Shown: piece by piece, positions 37,357 to 46,995 of the stretch
Layout of the letters: each line of letters opens with the position of its first letter
How positions within the stretch are numbered: the stretch's first letter is position 1
NCBI RefSeq assembly: GCF_000192575.1
Contig: NZ_GL876926.1
Location: forward strand, 833,929-897,928
Length of the DNA stretch: 64,000 nucleotides
Reading direction: 5' to 3'
Source of the DNA: Novosphingobium nitrogenifigens DSM 19370
GTDB taxonomy: Bacteria; Pseudomonadota; Alphaproteobacteria; Sphingomonadales; Sphingomonadaceae
Made by a program: the position numbers and the translations under genes
Notes under the pieces: model-generated
The model's database searches: none
Told to the model about the DNA's origin: nothing
The model's input: the letters and a program-made list of their open reading frames with translations, nothing else

Positions 37357-38711
37357 GCCAGCACCTCTTCAAGCGCACTCGCCAGAGCCGCAATGTCGTC
37401 TTCCAGCGTGCACTCGCTCGTCGCGACGAGCAGGACATCACCGAGATCGGCGCGATCGGGGCAAAGCCGCGACAACGGCACCCCACCGAGCACACCCCGT
37501 TCCGCCAGGGCATCGACGACTTCGGCTGCGGGCCGGGGCAGGCGCACGGCAAATTCGTTGAACCACACGCGGTTGATGACTTCGACACCGGGGATCGCCG
37601 AAAGGCGTCGCGCAGTCGTGACGGCGCGGGCATGACTGGCCTGTGCCATCCGGCCAAGGCCGACACCACCGAGCAAAGTCATGTGAATGCTGAAAGCCAA
37701 GGCACAAAGACCTGAATTTGTGCAGATATTCGACGTTGCCTTTTCGCGCCGGATATGTTGTTCACGGGTCGATAGCGTCAGCACGAAACCGCGCCGACCT
37801 TCGGCATCGACGGTTTCGCCGCAAAGGCGTCCGGGCATCTGCCGCACGAATTTCTCGCGCGTGGCGAAAAGGCCCAGATAAGGCCCCCCGAACTGAAGGC
37901 CGACGCCGATCGACTGTCCCTCGCCCACGACAATATCCGCTCCCAGCGCGCCCGGGCTTTCGAGAAGGCCAAGGGCAACCGGTTCGGTCACGACCGCGAT
38001 CAACAGGGCGCCTGCCGCATGAGCCGCTTCGGCAATCGCGGCAAGATCGGGAATGCGGCCGAAAAGATCCGGGTACTGCACGACAACGCACGAAACCGTG
38101 GCGTCGATCGCCGCGATGACGTCAGCGTCGTCGCTTTCGGCCTCGGCCCGAGGGGCAAGCACCACCAGATCATCGCCGGTGAAACGCGCCATCGTCGCAC
38201 AAGTCTGCGCGTAATGCGGGTTGAGGCCGCCCGACAGAATCGCACGCCGTCGCCGGGTGATCCGCCCGGCCATCGCGATCCCTTCCCAACAGGCGGTCGA
38301 TCCGTCGTAGAGCGAAGCATTGGCGACTTCGCATCCGAACAGACGCGCGACCTGAGTCTGGAACTCGAACAGGACCTGCAAGGTTCCCTGAGCGATTTCA
38401 GGCTGATAGGGGGTATAGGCGGTCAGGAATTCGCCGCGCTGGATCAGATGATCGACGCTTGCCGGGACATGGTGGCGATAGGCCCCCGCCCCTAGGAAGA
38501 ACGGAACCTGATCGGCAGTCAGCGCACGCGCGGACAAGGCCGCCATGTGGCGTTCAACCGCGCGCTCGCTGGCATGAAACGGCAATCCGGGGATCGGCCC
38601 GGATTGCAAGGCATCGGTCGGAACGTCGGTGAACAAGGCGTCGACCGACGCCGCACCGATCGTCCCGAGCATGGCGGAGCGATCCGCCTGCGACAATGGC
38701 AGTGTGCGCAT
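37353..38711 (-). CDS. gcvPA: Glycine dehydrogenase (decarboxylating) subunit 1
   Basis: The 452-residue protein is the first half of the split P-protein. Segments [38 protein letters not shown] and [11 protein letters not shown] are characteristic. Its start ATG shares a base with the gcvH stop and its end overlaps gcvPB, so translation is coupled through the operon. Confidence 0.96.
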   Translation of the reverse strand: MRTLPLSQADRSAMLGTIGAASVDALFTDVPTDALQSGPIPGLPFHASERAVERHMAALSARALTADQVPFFLGAGAYRHHVPASVDHLIQRGEFLTAYTPYQPEIAQGTLQVLFEFQTQVARLFGCEVANASLYDGSTACWEGIAMAGRITRRRRAILSGGLNPHYAQTCATMARFTGDDLVVLAPRAEAESDDADVIAAIDATVSCVVVQYPDLFGRIPDLAAIAEAAHAAGALLIAVVTEPVALGLLESPGALGADIVVGEGQSIGVGLQFGGPYLGLFATREKFVRQMPGRLCGETVDAEGRRGFVLTLSTREQHIRREKATSNICTNSGLCALAFSIHMTLLGGVGLGRMAQASHARAVTTARRLSAIPGVEVINRVWFNEFAVRLPRPAAEVVDALAERGVLGGVPLSRLCPDRADLGDVLLVATSECTLEDDIAALASALEEVLA

Positions 38712-39082
38712 CAGAGCCCCGCGATGAAGTCCGTGTAGGCCGCCGCATCGAGCAGCTCGTCAAGCTCGACGGGATCGGCCAGATCCAGTTCCCACAGCCA
38801 GCCATCGGCTTCGGCCGAGGCATTGACGAGTTCGGGCGCTTCTTCCAGTGCGGCGTTCACGGCCGTCACGGTTCCCCCGGCGGGCGCATAGACGTCCGAC
38901 GCCGCCTTGACCGAATCGATCACCGCCACGCTGTCACCGCGCGCCATCGTCGCGCCGACAGCAGGCAGGTCGACATAGGTGATGTCGCCGAGCTGGCTCT
39001 GCGCATAGTCGGTGATCCCGACACGAGCCTTGGGTCCGTCAACCTCGATCCATTCGTGGTCACGCGTGAAATAGCGGGGCAT
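38711..39082 (-). CDS. gcvH: Glycine cleavage system H protein
   Basis: The 123-residue carrier has its lipoyl lysine at Lys59 in [14 protein letters not shown]. The start is the ATG overlapping the gcvT stop (TGATG); a TTG one codon upstream also exists. The N-terminus [16 protein letters not shown] is typical. It shuttles the aminomethyl intermediate between P, T and L proteins. LipA at 4.3 kb modifies such proteins. Confidence 0.97.
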   Translation of the reverse strand: MPRYFTRDHEWIEVDGPKARVGITDYAQSQLGDITYVDLPAVGATMARGDSVAVIDSVKAASDVYAPAGGTVTAVNAALEEAPELVNASAEADGWLWELDLADPVELDELLDAAAYTDFIAGL

Positions 39083-40209
39083 CAAGCAGCTCCTTTGCGG
39101 TGATAGCGGTGGGGAACAAAAGGCAGGGTCGTGACTGTGGCGGCCAGGCGGCGGCCGCGCAGATCGATGGAAAGAGGCGTGTCGAGCGCGGCATGGGCGG
39201 CATCGACGTAAGCCATGGCAATGGGGCGACCGAGGGTGGGCGCGAACCCGCCGGACGTGACCGTTCCGATCGGCGTGTCACCGGCCAGAACCACGGCGCC
39301 TTCCCGCGCGGCGAGACGTCCTTCGACAAGAAGGCCGACGCGCCGGCAGGCCGGCCCCTGCTCCAGCACAGCCGCGATCCGCCCATGACCGGGAAAGCCG
39401 CCTTGCTCTCGCCGACGGCGCGCGACGGCAAAGCCGAGCCCGGCCTCGACCGGCTCGATTTTCGACGTCAAATCATGGCCATAAAGGGGAAGCCCGGCTT
39501 CCAGACGCAGAGAATCCCGGGCGCCGAGGCCGATCGGATGAACTTCGTCATGCGCCGCAAGAACATCAACCAGTTCCGCAAGAATGGCATGCGGAACACT
39601 GATTTCAAACCCATCCTCCCCGGTATAACCCGAACGCGAGACGCCAAGAGAGGCTCCGTGCCACTCGAAGCGGCCCCACTCCATGAAGCCAAGCTGCCCC
39701 GGACCCGAAAGGCCGATTGCCTCGAGAACTTGCGCCGACGACGGACCTTGCAAGGCCAGCAGCGCGTGATCGGTGATGTGATGCAGGACGACCGAAGCGG
39801 GCAGATGCGCCCGGATGTGGGCGACGTCGGCCTCAACCATCGCGCCGTTGACCACCATGGCCAGCGCGTCGCCCGTGTTGGTCACGATGAGATCGTCGAG
39901 AATGCCGCCCTTGTCGTCGAGCAACAACGAATAGCGCATGCGCCCCGGCTTAAGCCCGCGAATGTCACCGGGAAGCAAGGCTTCGAGCGCCTCGGCGACG
40001 TCGTCTCCGGAAAAGACCAACTGCCCCATGTGCGACACGTCGAAAAGCCCGGCATGGGTGCGCGTCCACTGGTGTTCGGCCAGGATGCCTTCGTACTGCA
40101 CCGGCATCGAATAACCGGCGAAGGGGACCATGCGCGCGCCTTGCGCCCGATGCCAGGCATCAAGCGGCAGGATCCGCAGGTCGGCGGCTGTATCGTTGGA
40201 ATGACTCAC
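39082..40209 (-). CDS. gcvT: Glycine cleavage system T protein (aminomethyltransferase)
   Basis: The 375-residue folate enzyme starts with GTG. It has AGYSMPVQYEGILAEHQWTR near the start, GLFDVSHMGQL, and YTGEDGFEISVP. It takes the methylene group from GcvH onto tetrahydrofolate and releases ammonia. As first gene behind the glycine riboswitch it sets expression of the whole gcvT-H-PA-PB operon. Confidence 0.97.
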   Translation of the reverse strand: MSHSNDTAADLRILPLDAWHRAQGARMVPFAGYSMPVQYEGILAEHQWTRTHAGLFDVSHMGQLVFSGDDVAEALEALLPGDIRGLKPGRMRYSLLLDDKGGILDDLIVTNTGDALAMVVNGAMVEADVAHIRAHLPASVVLHHITDHALLALQGPSSAQVLEAIGLSGPGQLGFMEWGRFEWHGASLGVSRSGYTGEDGFEISVPHAILAELVDVLAAHDEVHPIGLGARDSLRLEAGLPLYGHDLTSKIEPVEAGLGFAVARRRREQGGFPGHGRIAAVLEQGPACRRVGLLVEGRLAAREGAVVLAGDTPIGTVTSGGFAPTLGRPIAMAYVDAAHAALDTPLSIDLRGRRLAATVTTLPFVPHRYHRKGAA

Positions 40210-40249
40210 TCGTATCGGCTCCGCGCAACTGTGGCGTCTGTTGGAGCCC

Positions 40250-40478
40250 CCTCTGTCGCGAAAACCTGAGAGTTTTCCCCACGCGCGCGATTCGACACCC
40301 GCGAAGTTACCCCTTCGGCGGCACCGGGCCGAAAGCCCGGTACACTTTCCAGAGCATCACTGTTGATCCACGCAGTCCCTGGTGCCTGAGAGTTTCCGGG
40401 GCGGTTGCTCCTTCGGCGTCCGTCGCCGCGATGGTTTGACCCATCGCGAATCGCAGGATCTCTCCCGCGCGATCAGTG
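40250..40478 (-). ncRNA. Tandem glycine riboswitch
   Basis: On the minus strand two glycine aptamers follow each other before gcvT. The 5' one has CGGGAGAGATC, GCCGAAGGAGCAA and GGAAACTCTCAGGCACC; the 3' one has GCCGCCGAAGGGGTAACTT and GGAAAACTCTCAGG. The linker is short, as in cooperative tandem types. The second aptamer ends about 40 bases before the gcvT GTG, so control is probably at translation or just before it. High glycine is expected to turn the operon on. Confidence 0.93.
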
Positions 40479-40520
40479 ACGCTTATGGTCGTGCATCATT
40501 TTGGTTATCCAAGTCAACTC

Positions 40521-41186
40521 TCAGCGGGCAAGTCTGTGGATATTCCCGCTGCCATGGACATGGCGGCCACGCCCGGATGCGCCGACCAGCGCCAGTATCG
40601 CCTCGGCAAGATCCCGGGCGGATGTCGAGCGATACCGGGCAAGTTTTCCATGCAGGAACAAGTCGAAAAAGGGGGCGAGCCCTTGCCCCAGACGCTCCAT
40701 CCAACGCAGGGACCCATCCCGCCGTCCACGCAGGAGACCGGGGCGCAGAATATCGAGCCTCTGGAAGTGCATGGCATCGAGCGCCTGCTCCACCTCTCCC
40801 TTCACCGAAAGATAGAAATTGCGTGAAGTTGCGGAGGCACCAACCGAGGAAACAAGGATAACCTGACGGGCTCCTGCTTCTTTTGCAGCCTCCGCCAGCG
40901 TGACCACCAGATCGTGGTCGACCGCGCGAAAGGCATCGCGACTGCCGCCCACAGCTCGAATGGTCGTGCCCAGCGCGATGATCAGGACTGCCGGGCGAGC
41001 CTGGGCGATCGCCTTGGTCCACGCCGCCGGATCGGCAACCAGCACTTCCACCCGCGCGCCCTTGGGCAAGGGCACTTCACGCCGGGCCAGAGCAGAAAGA
41101 CGAACTTGCGGATGACGTTCGGTTCCCGCGATCACCGCGCGGCCAACGAGGCCTGTCGCGCCGACCAGCAGGGCCGTTTCAGACAT
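40521..41186 (-). CDS. NAD(P)-binding atypical SDR (HTATIP2/YbjT-like)
   Basis: The 221-residue Rossmann-fold protein starts MSETALLVGATGLVGRAVIA with the TGxxGxxG-type nucleotide motif. SSVGASATSRNFYLSVKGEVE supplies the catalytic-like Ser-Tyr-Lys region, and LRPGLLRGRRDGSLR follows. Members act as reductases or as nucleotide-sensing assembly factors. It overlaps the dgt-like gene by 8 bases on the same strand. Substrate unknown. Confidence 0.83.
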   Translation of the reverse strand: MSETALLVGATGLVGRAVIAGTERHPQVRLSALARREVPLPKGARVEVLVADPAAWTKAIAQARPAVLIIALGTTIRAVGGSRDAFRAVDHDLVVTLAEAAKEAGARQVILVSSVGASATSRNFYLSVKGEVEQALDAMHFQRLDILRPGLLRGRRDGSLRWMERLGQGLAPFFDLFLHGKLARYRSTSARDLAEAILALVGASGRGRHVHGSGNIHRLAR

Positions 41187-42348
41187 TGCGCAAACCTTCG
41201 GGAACCGTCCCGGTCACTTGCCCGTAGCTCTCGATGGCAAAACGATCCGTCATGCCCGCGATATAGTCGGCGATCGTGCGGCTGCGTCCCGGTTCCTCGT
41301 CCGGCAGACGGGTCCGCCATGCCTCGGGCAGCAAGCCGGGGTCGGCGGCATAGGCCGCGAACAAGGTCGCGATGACTTCGCGCGCGCGTTCGGCAGCGGC
41401 AACCTGTTCGGGATGGAGATAGAGCCGCGCGTACATGAATTTCTTGAGCGCGCGTTCCTCTGCCCGCATGGCGTCCGAAAATCCGCAAAGCGCGCGTCCG
41501 GCTGCCCGAACGTCTTCGACCGTTGCCGCGCCGCTGTCGGCAAGGCGATCTCGCGTCTCGGCCAGAACATCGTTGACCATGCGCCCGATCTGTCCGCGAA
41601 CCAGCTCGCGCAACAGGCGTTCCCGCGGCGCGCCGGGGAAACGTCGTTCGATCGCGTACCACTGCTCGGCCAGCGACGGCAGTTCGAGCAAATGGTCGAG
41701 CGTCAGGAACCCCGCGCGCAACCCGTCGTCGATGTCGTGGTTGTCATAGGCGATATCGTCGGAAATCGCCGCTACCTGCGCTTCGAGCGAGGCGTGGCTG
41801 GCAAGGTCGAGCGGAAAGCACGCGTCGAGTTCGGCAAGGGCCCATGGCGCCTGCCGCACCGGTCCATTGTGCTTGGCGAGACCTTCAAGCATTTCCCAGG
41901 TCAGATTGAGCCCGTCGTGTTCGACATAGGGGCTTTCGAGCCGCATCAGCACGCGCAAGGTGTTGGCGTTGTGGTCGAACCCGCCGTGGGGGGCCAAAGC
42001 TTCTTGGAGGGCATCTTCCCCGGCATGGCCGAACGGCGGATGGCCAATGTCGTGGGCAAGGCACAGCGCCTCGGTCAAATCCTCGTCCAGCCCCAGCACG
42101 CGCGCGATCACGCGGCCGATCTGCGCGACCTCGAGACTGTGCGTCAGACGGACGCGATAATGATCGCCATCGGGCGCGACGAAGACCTGCGTCTTGTGGC
42201 GCAGGCGGCGAAAGGCAATCGAATGGATGATCCGGTCGCGATCACGCTGAAAATCGCTGCGTGGACCGCGCGCGATCGAACCTTCAAGGCCGAATTCGCG
42301 CCCGCGCGAGCGCGTCGGGTCCGAGGCGACAGGGCTTCTTTCAAACAT
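41179..42348 (-). CDS. dgt: Deoxyguanosinetriphosphate triphosphohydrolase-like protein
   Basis: The 389-residue HD-domain protein has RLTHSLEVAQIGRVIAR, the HD motif in LCLAHDIGHPPFGHAGEDAL and the later DDIAYDNHDIDDGLR. Dgt-type enzymes cut dNTPs into nucleoside and triphosphate. I chose the ATG of MFERSPVASDPTRSRGREF. The N-terminal RGPRSDFQRDRDRIIHSIAF matches the type-2 Dgt-like group common in alphaproteobacteria. Confidence 0.92.
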   Translation of the reverse strand: MFERSPVASDPTRSRGREFGLEGSIARGPRSDFQRDRDRIIHSIAFRRLRHKTQVFVAPDGDHYRVRLTHSLEVAQIGRVIARVLGLDEDLTEALCLAHDIGHPPFGHAGEDALQEALAPHGGFDHNANTLRVLMRLESPYVEHDGLNLTWEMLEGLAKHNGPVRQAPWALAELDACFPLDLASHASLEAQVAAISDDIAYDNHDIDDGLRAGFLTLDHLLELPSLAEQWYAIERRFPGAPRERLLRELVRGQIGRMVNDVLAETRDRLADSGAATVEDVRAAGRALCGFSDAMRAEERALKKFMYARLYLHPEQVAAAERAREVIATLFAAYAADPGLLPEAWRTRLPDEEPGRSRTIADYIAGMTDRFAIESYGQVTGTVPEGLRNV

Positions 42349-42404
42349 GCGCGAAGGATTAGAAAGCGCAGGGCCGGTCGTCCAGCCCCGCGCCCCATCA
42401 AACA

Positions 42405-43817
42405 TCAATGTGCCAAGGCCTTGACGATTTCCTCGACCATCTTTTTGGCGTCGGCCAGCAGCATCATGGTCTGGTCCATGTAGAACACATCGTTGTCGAC
42501 CCCGGCATAGCCGACGCCGCCCATGCTGCGCTTGACGAAGAAGATCGTCTTGGCCTTGTCCACGTCGAAGACCGGCATCCCGAAAATCGGAGAGGACTTG
42601 TCGGTCTTGGCCGCCGGGTTGACGACGTCGTTGGCCCCGATGATGAACGCCACGTCGGCTTGCGCGAATTCGCCCTGAATGTCTTCGAGTTCAAAGACTT
42701 CGTCGTAAGGGACGTTGGCTTCGGCAAGCAGTACGTTCATGTGCCCCGGCATGCGCCCCGCGACCGGGTGGATGGCGTATTTCACATTGACGCCATGCGC
42801 CTTCAACTGGTCCGCCATCTCGCGCAGGACGTGCTGTGCCTGGCTGACTGCCATGCCGTAGCCGGGGATGATGATGACGTTTTCGGCTTCCTTCATGATG
42901 TAGGCCGCGTCTTCGGCGCTGCCGCGTTTCCACGGGCGTTGTTCGCGCACCGCGCCCCCGCCGCCCGCTGCCGCATCGGCGCCGAAGCCCCCCGCGATGA
43001 CCGACAGGAACGAGCGGTTCATCGCCTTGCACATGATGTAGGACAGGATCGCGCCCGACGAGCCGACCAGCGCGCCGGTCACGATCATCGCGGTGTTGTG
43101 CAGCGTGAAGCCCATCGCCGCAGCCGCCCACCCCGAATAGGAATTGAGCATCGAGACGACGACCGGCATGTCCGCCCCACCGATCGGGATGATCAGCAGG
43201 AAACCGATCATGAAGGACAGCGCCGTGATCGCCGCGATCACCCACAATGCCTCATCCTGCGTGAAACAGCCGACGAGCCCGAGAATGAGCGCAAGAGTCC
43301 CGAGATTGAGCACGTGCCGTCCTGGCAGCAGGATCGCCGCCCCGCTCATTTTCCCGGCCAGTTTCAGGAAGGCGATGATCGATCCCGAAAACGTGATCGC
43401 GCCAATGGCAATGCCCAGCCCCATTTCGACCCGGCTGTGCGAGGCGATTTCCGCGCCTTCGAGAATGCCGAAGGCACCGGGATTGAGGTAAGCGGCCCAC
43501 CCGACCAGAACGGCAGCAAGACCGACCAGCGAATGGAACGCCGCGACGAGCTGGGGCATGTCGGTCATCTGGATGCGACGGGCAATCACGAAGCCGATCC
43601 CGCCACCCAGCGCCAGTGCCGCCGCGATTTCGGGAAGGCTGGCAATGCCGTGAGTCACCAGCGTCGTTGCAACCGCCAGTGTCATCCCGATCATGCCGTA
43701 ACGGTTGCCCGCACGGCTCGTCGCCGGGCTCGACAACCCGCGCAGGGCGAGAATGAACAGGACGCCCGCAATCAGATAGGCAAGCGCGGACCAGGCCGAA
43801 GAAGTCGAAGCGTCCAT
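42405..43817 (-). CDS. pntB: NAD(P) transhydrogenase subunit beta
   Basis: The 470-residue subunit couples proton movement to hydride transfer from NADH to NADP. Residues 1-260 hold about nine membrane helices, and the C-terminal domain III binds NADP with IIPGYGMAVSQAQHV and DVVNPAAKTDKSSP. It overlaps the end of pntA2 (TGATG). The pntA1-pntA2-pntB three-gene form is usual in alphaproteobacteria and balances NADPH with the Zwf route. Confidence 0.96.
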   Translation of the reverse strand: MDASTSSAWSALAYLIAGVLFILALRGLSSPATSRAGNRYGMIGMTLAVATTLVTHGIASLPEIAAALALGGGIGFVIARRIQMTDMPQLVAAFHSLVGLAAVLVGWAAYLNPGAFGILEGAEIASHSRVEMGLGIAIGAITFSGSIIAFLKLAGKMSGAAILLPGRHVLNLGTLALILGLVGCFTQDEALWVIAAITALSFMIGFLLIIPIGGADMPVVVSMLNSYSGWAAAAMGFTLHNTAMIVTGALVGSSGAILSYIMCKAMNRSFLSVIAGGFGADAAAGGGGAVREQRPWKRGSAEDAAYIMKEAENVIIIPGYGMAVSQAQHVLREMADQLKAHGVNVKYAIHPVAGRMPGHMNVLLAEANVPYDEVFELEDIQGEFAQADVAFIIGANDVVNPAAKTDKSSPIFGMPVFDVDKAKTIFFVKRSMGGVGYAGVDNDVFYMDQTMMLLADAKKMVEEIVKALAH

Positions 43818-44101
43818 CACTTCTTCTCCTTCTTCTTGTACATGGCGAGCATGCGTGCCGTAACGGCGAAACCGCCGAAAATGTTGACGCTGGCAAGCAC
43901 GACGGCCCCCAGCCCCAGCCATTTCGACACCGCCGATCCTTGCGCAGCCGACGCGATCAGCGCCCCCACCACGATGACCGAGGAAATCGCGTTCGTAACG
44001 GCCATCAGCGGCGTGTGTAACGCCGGAGTGACCGACCAGACGACGTAATAGCCCACGAAGCAGGCAAGGACGAAAATCGACAGGATGCTGACAAAGTCCA
44101 T
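43817..44101 (-). CDS. pntA2: NAD(P) transhydrogenase subunit alpha part 2
   Basis: The 94-residue protein provides the membrane helices of the split alpha subunit. It starts [20 protein letters not shown] and contains [20 protein letters not shown], a conserved transhydrogenase stretch. It sits 15 bp after pntA1 and is coupled to pntB. Confidence 0.95.
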   Translation of the reverse strand: MDFVSILSIFVLACFVGYYVVWSVTPALHTPLMAVTNAISSVIVVGALIASAAQGSAVSKWLGLGAVVLASVNIFGGFAVTARMLAMYKKKEKK

Positions 44102-44116
44102 GGACCTTCCCCCCTT

Positions 44117-45247
44117 TCAGCCCAGCAGACGTTCATGCACCACCTTGCGCCCCTGGGTGAGGCGGATGGCATTGCCGATTTCCTCGTCAAGCAGGGGACG
44201 GCCTTTGTCCTTGTCCCAGAATGCCGCGAGGAAGTTGTAGAGATTGCGCGCAAACAGCGCCGATGCGTCGGCGGGCAACTGTGCCGGAGTGTTGGCGAAC
44301 CCGACGATGCGGACCCCGTGACGCTCGACGATCTCGTCGGCGACCGAGCCTTCGACATTCCCGCCCTGCGCCACGGCAAGGTCATAGATGACGCTGCCGC
44401 GCTTCATCGTCGCGACCTGTTCGTCCGAAATGAGACGCGGCGCCGCCCGTCCAGGGATGAGCGCAGTAGTGATGACGATATCCTGCTTTGCCAGATGCCC
44501 CGAAACCAGTTCCGCCTGCGCTTTCTGGTATTCCGGGCTCATTTCCGTGGCGTAACCGCCCGCGCCTTCGCCTTCGATCCCCGCGACGTTCTCGACGAAG
44601 ATCGGTTTGGCGCCGAGCGACAGGATCTGTTCCTTGGTCGCCGAACGGACGTCGGTCGCCGACACTTGCGCGCCCAGACGCCGCGCGGTCGCGATTGCCT
44701 GTAGCCCGGCAACGCCAACGCCCATGACGAAGACTTTGGCCGCGCTCACGGTTCCGGCTGCCGTCATCATCATCGGAAAAGCGCGGCCATAGAGATTGGC
44801 CGCCACCAGCACCGCCTTGTATCCCGAAAGATTGGACTGGCTCGACAGGATGTCCATCGACTGCGCCCGGGTGATGCGCGGCATGAATTCCATTGCCAGT
44901 GCCTCGAGACCGGCGGCAGCATAGGCCTCCACCCGGTCGCGGCGCGCAAAGGGATCGAGCCCCGCGACCACCCATGCCCCCGGGTTGACTCCGGCGAGAA
45001 GGTCTATTTCAGGCCCCTGAACGCCAAAGACGATATCCGCGCCACGCGCGACATCGCTGCTGGCGATACGGGCACCGGCCGCGATGTAATCGTCGTCGGT
45101 GACCATGGCAGCAAGACCGGCCCCGCTTTCGACAACGACGCCTGCGCCCAGCGCGACCAGCTTGCGCACCGTTTCTGGTGTCGCCGCGACGCGCGTTTCC
45201 CCGACCGCCCGCTCACGCAGGACGGCGATTTCTACCGAATGTGCCAC
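44117..45247 (-). CDS. pntA1: NAD(P) transhydrogenase subunit alpha part 1
   Basis: The 376-residue soluble NAD(H)-binding domain I is similar to alanine dehydrogenase. RERAVGETRVAATPETVRKL starts it, and VFVMGVGVAGLQAIATARRLG is the dinucleotide fold. TTALIPGRAAPRLISDE is conserved. It is preceded by the small cox subunit IV gene with an 8-bp gap, so that gene may be co-transcribed. Confidence 0.96.
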   Translation of the reverse strand: MAHSVEIAVLRERAVGETRVAATPETVRKLVALGAGVVVESGAGLAAMVTDDDYIAAGARIASSDVARGADIVFGVQGPEIDLLAGVNPGAWVVAGLDPFARRDRVEAYAAAGLEALAMEFMPRITRAQSMDILSSQSNLSGYKAVLVAANLYGRAFPMMMTAAGTVSAAKVFVMGVGVAGLQAIATARRLGAQVSATDVRSATKEQILSLGAKPIFVENVAGIEGEGAGGYATEMSPEYQKAQAELVSGHLAKQDIVITTALIPGRAAPRLISDEQVATMKRGSVIYDLAVAQGGNVEGSVADEIVERHGVRIVGFANTPAQLPADASALFARNLYNFLAAFWDKDKGRPLLDEEIGNAIRLTQGRKVVHERLLG

Positions 45248-45255
45248 GCGCGGCC

Positions 45256-45378
45256 TCAGTGGATCAGATAAATGACAAAGGCGACGATCGCCGCAATCAC
45301 CGGCACTGCAATCTTGATCAGATTGACAAAGCCTTCATATGTCGCACGCGCGGCCCGTATGTCAGTGGCAGATGCCAT
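45256..45378 (-). CDS. aa3-type cytochrome c oxidase subunit IV
   Basis: From the ATG at 45378 the product is 40 residues: a short polar head ASATDIRAARATYEGF and one membrane helix ending IVAFVIYLIH. This matches the tiny bacterial aa3 oxidase subunit IV family, a structural single-helix subunit. GAGAGG six bases upstream supports this start; an ATG two codons earlier is possible. It lies just upstream of pntA1, a common arrangement in sphingomonads and rhizobia. Confidence 0.85.
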   Translation of the reverse strand: MASATDIRAARATYEGFVNLIKIAVPVIAAIVAFVIYLIH

Positions 45379-45552
45379 GGTCATCCTCTCGCAAATTCCC
45401 GTAGCGGCATGCCTTTTCGCGCAAGTCCGCCTGCGTGCCTGTTGTACCTGCCTCCCCCCTTTCACTCAAGCCGGATCGTTCGCCGGAGGCTTAAGTCCGT
45501 CTTTACCGAGTTGGATTATTCATACCCGAGCACGCCAACTACCGGACAACGC

Positions 45553-46971
45553 ATGCCTGACCCCGAAGATCGTCTGTTGATGCTCATCGATGACGAACCG
45601 GCACAAATCCGGCTCGTGACCGCGCTCGCCGCGCGGGAAGGATGGCGCACCATCGTCGCCCGCGACGCAGAGACTGCGATCGCGACGCTCGGCACGCGTC
45701 AAGGCATGCAACTGGGCGCGATCATCCTCGATCAATGGGTGCCCGGCGATGCGGCCTGCCACCTCATTTCCGAGCTCAAGGCGCGACGTCCCGCCCTGCC
45801 CATCCTGATGCTGACCACCAGCAATTCGCCGTTGCTTGCGGTCGAAGCCATGCGGGCCGGAGCGACCGACTACCTGATCAAGCCCGTCTCGCCCGATCGC
45901 ATGATGCAGGCCCTGCGCGCCGCGACCACACCCGAGGCACAGCGGTCGGAGCTTCATCCGCTCACCGAAAAGCTCGAAGCGGCACTCGATTTCGATTCGA
46001 TGATCGGCGCGGCGTCGTCGTTCCGTGCGGCCCTTGCCATCGCGGCCAAGGCGGCCCGTACCCATGCCCACGTCCTTATCGAAGGGGAAAGCGGGACCGG
46101 AAAGGAAATGCTGGTCCGGGCGATGCATGCTGCCAGCCCGCGCGCCAAGATGCCGCTGCGCATCGTCAATGCCGCCGGAATTCCGCCGAACCAGATCGAA
46201 TCCGTCCTGTTCGGCCATGAAAAGGGCGCCTTTGCCGGTGCGTTCGAACGCCATGTCGGCGCCTTGCAGCACGCTGACGGCGGCACGCTGGTCATCGACG
46301 AGATCGACCGCCTGGCCCTGCCGGTTCAACGCCGCCTTGCACAATTCCTCGTCCGGGGAGACGTGCAGCCGATCGGCGCGCGCCATTCCTTCCGCCTCGA
46401 CGTCCGGTTGATCGCGTGCAGCAATGCGCCGTTGCGCGATCTGGTCGATTCCGGGCTGGCCGATGCCGAGCTTTACGAAAGACTGTCGGGAACGCTCGTA
46501 CGGCTGCCCTCCTTGCGCGAACGTGCCGGCGACATTCCGGCTCTCGCCCGCCATTTCCTCGCCCGTATCGGCGAACAGCCGGGCCTGCGTCCGCTCGGCA
46601 TCACCGATAGCGCCCTGGCTCTGCTCGGAGCCTACGACTGGCCCGGCAACGTGCGCCAGTTGCAGGCGACCCTGTTTCGCGCGGCGGTCTTTTGCGACGG
46701 CGAAGCCCTGACGGCACAGGACTTTCCCAATCTCTCGACAATGGTGGGCGAAGCGCCCCGCCACAATGCGCCGATCAGCGATGGCGCGGGCGTCATGCTG
46801 TTCGGACCGGACGGCAACCTGCGCCCGCTCGAAGACATCGAGGCCGATGTCATCCGCCTTGCCATCGGCCATTACCGGGGGCGCATGACCGAAGTCGCGC
46901 GCCGCCTCGGCATCGGCCGATCGACGCTCTATCGCAAGCTGTCCGAACTCGGCATCGACAACGCCGCCTGA
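45553..46971 (+). CDS. Sigma-54-type response regulator with altered GAFTGA loop
   Basis: The 472-residue protein has three parts. Residues 8-125 are a receiver domain with LIDDEP, phospho-acceptor Asp in ILDQWVPGD and Lys in LIKPVSP. Residues about 145-365 are an AAA+ domain with Walker A EGESGTGKE, Walker B LVIDEIDRL and arginine finger region. The last 40 residues are a Fis-type helix-turn-helix (VARRLGIGRSTLYRKLSELG). The loop that contacts sigma-54 reads GAFAGA, so the key Thr is Ala. No histidine kinase is adjacent. It may therefore regulate without sigma-54. Confidence 0.88.
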   Translation: MPDPEDRLLMLIDDEPAQIRLVTALAAREGWRTIVARDAETAIATLGTRQGMQLGAIILDQWVPGDAACHLISELKARRPALPILMLTTSNSPLLAVEAMRAGATDYLIKPVSPDRMMQALRAATTPEAQRSELHPLTEKLEAALDFDSMIGAASSFRAALAIAAKAARTHAHVLIEGESGTGKEMLVRAMHAASPRAKMPLRIVNAAGIPPNQIESVLFGHEKGAFAGAFERHVGALQHADGGTLVIDEIDRLALPVQRRLAQFLVRGDVQPIGARHSFRLDVRLIACSNAPLRDLVDSGLADAELYERLSGTLVRLPSLRERAGDIPALARHFLARIGEQPGLRPLGITDSALALLGAYDWPGNVRQLQATLFRAAVFCDGEALTAQDFPNLSTMVGEAPRHNAPISDGAGVMLFGPDGNLRPLEDIEADVIRLAIGHYRGRMTEVARRLGIGRSTLYRKLSELGIDNAA

Positions 46972-46995
46972 AACCCCGTTCGAAACCTCAGGCCG

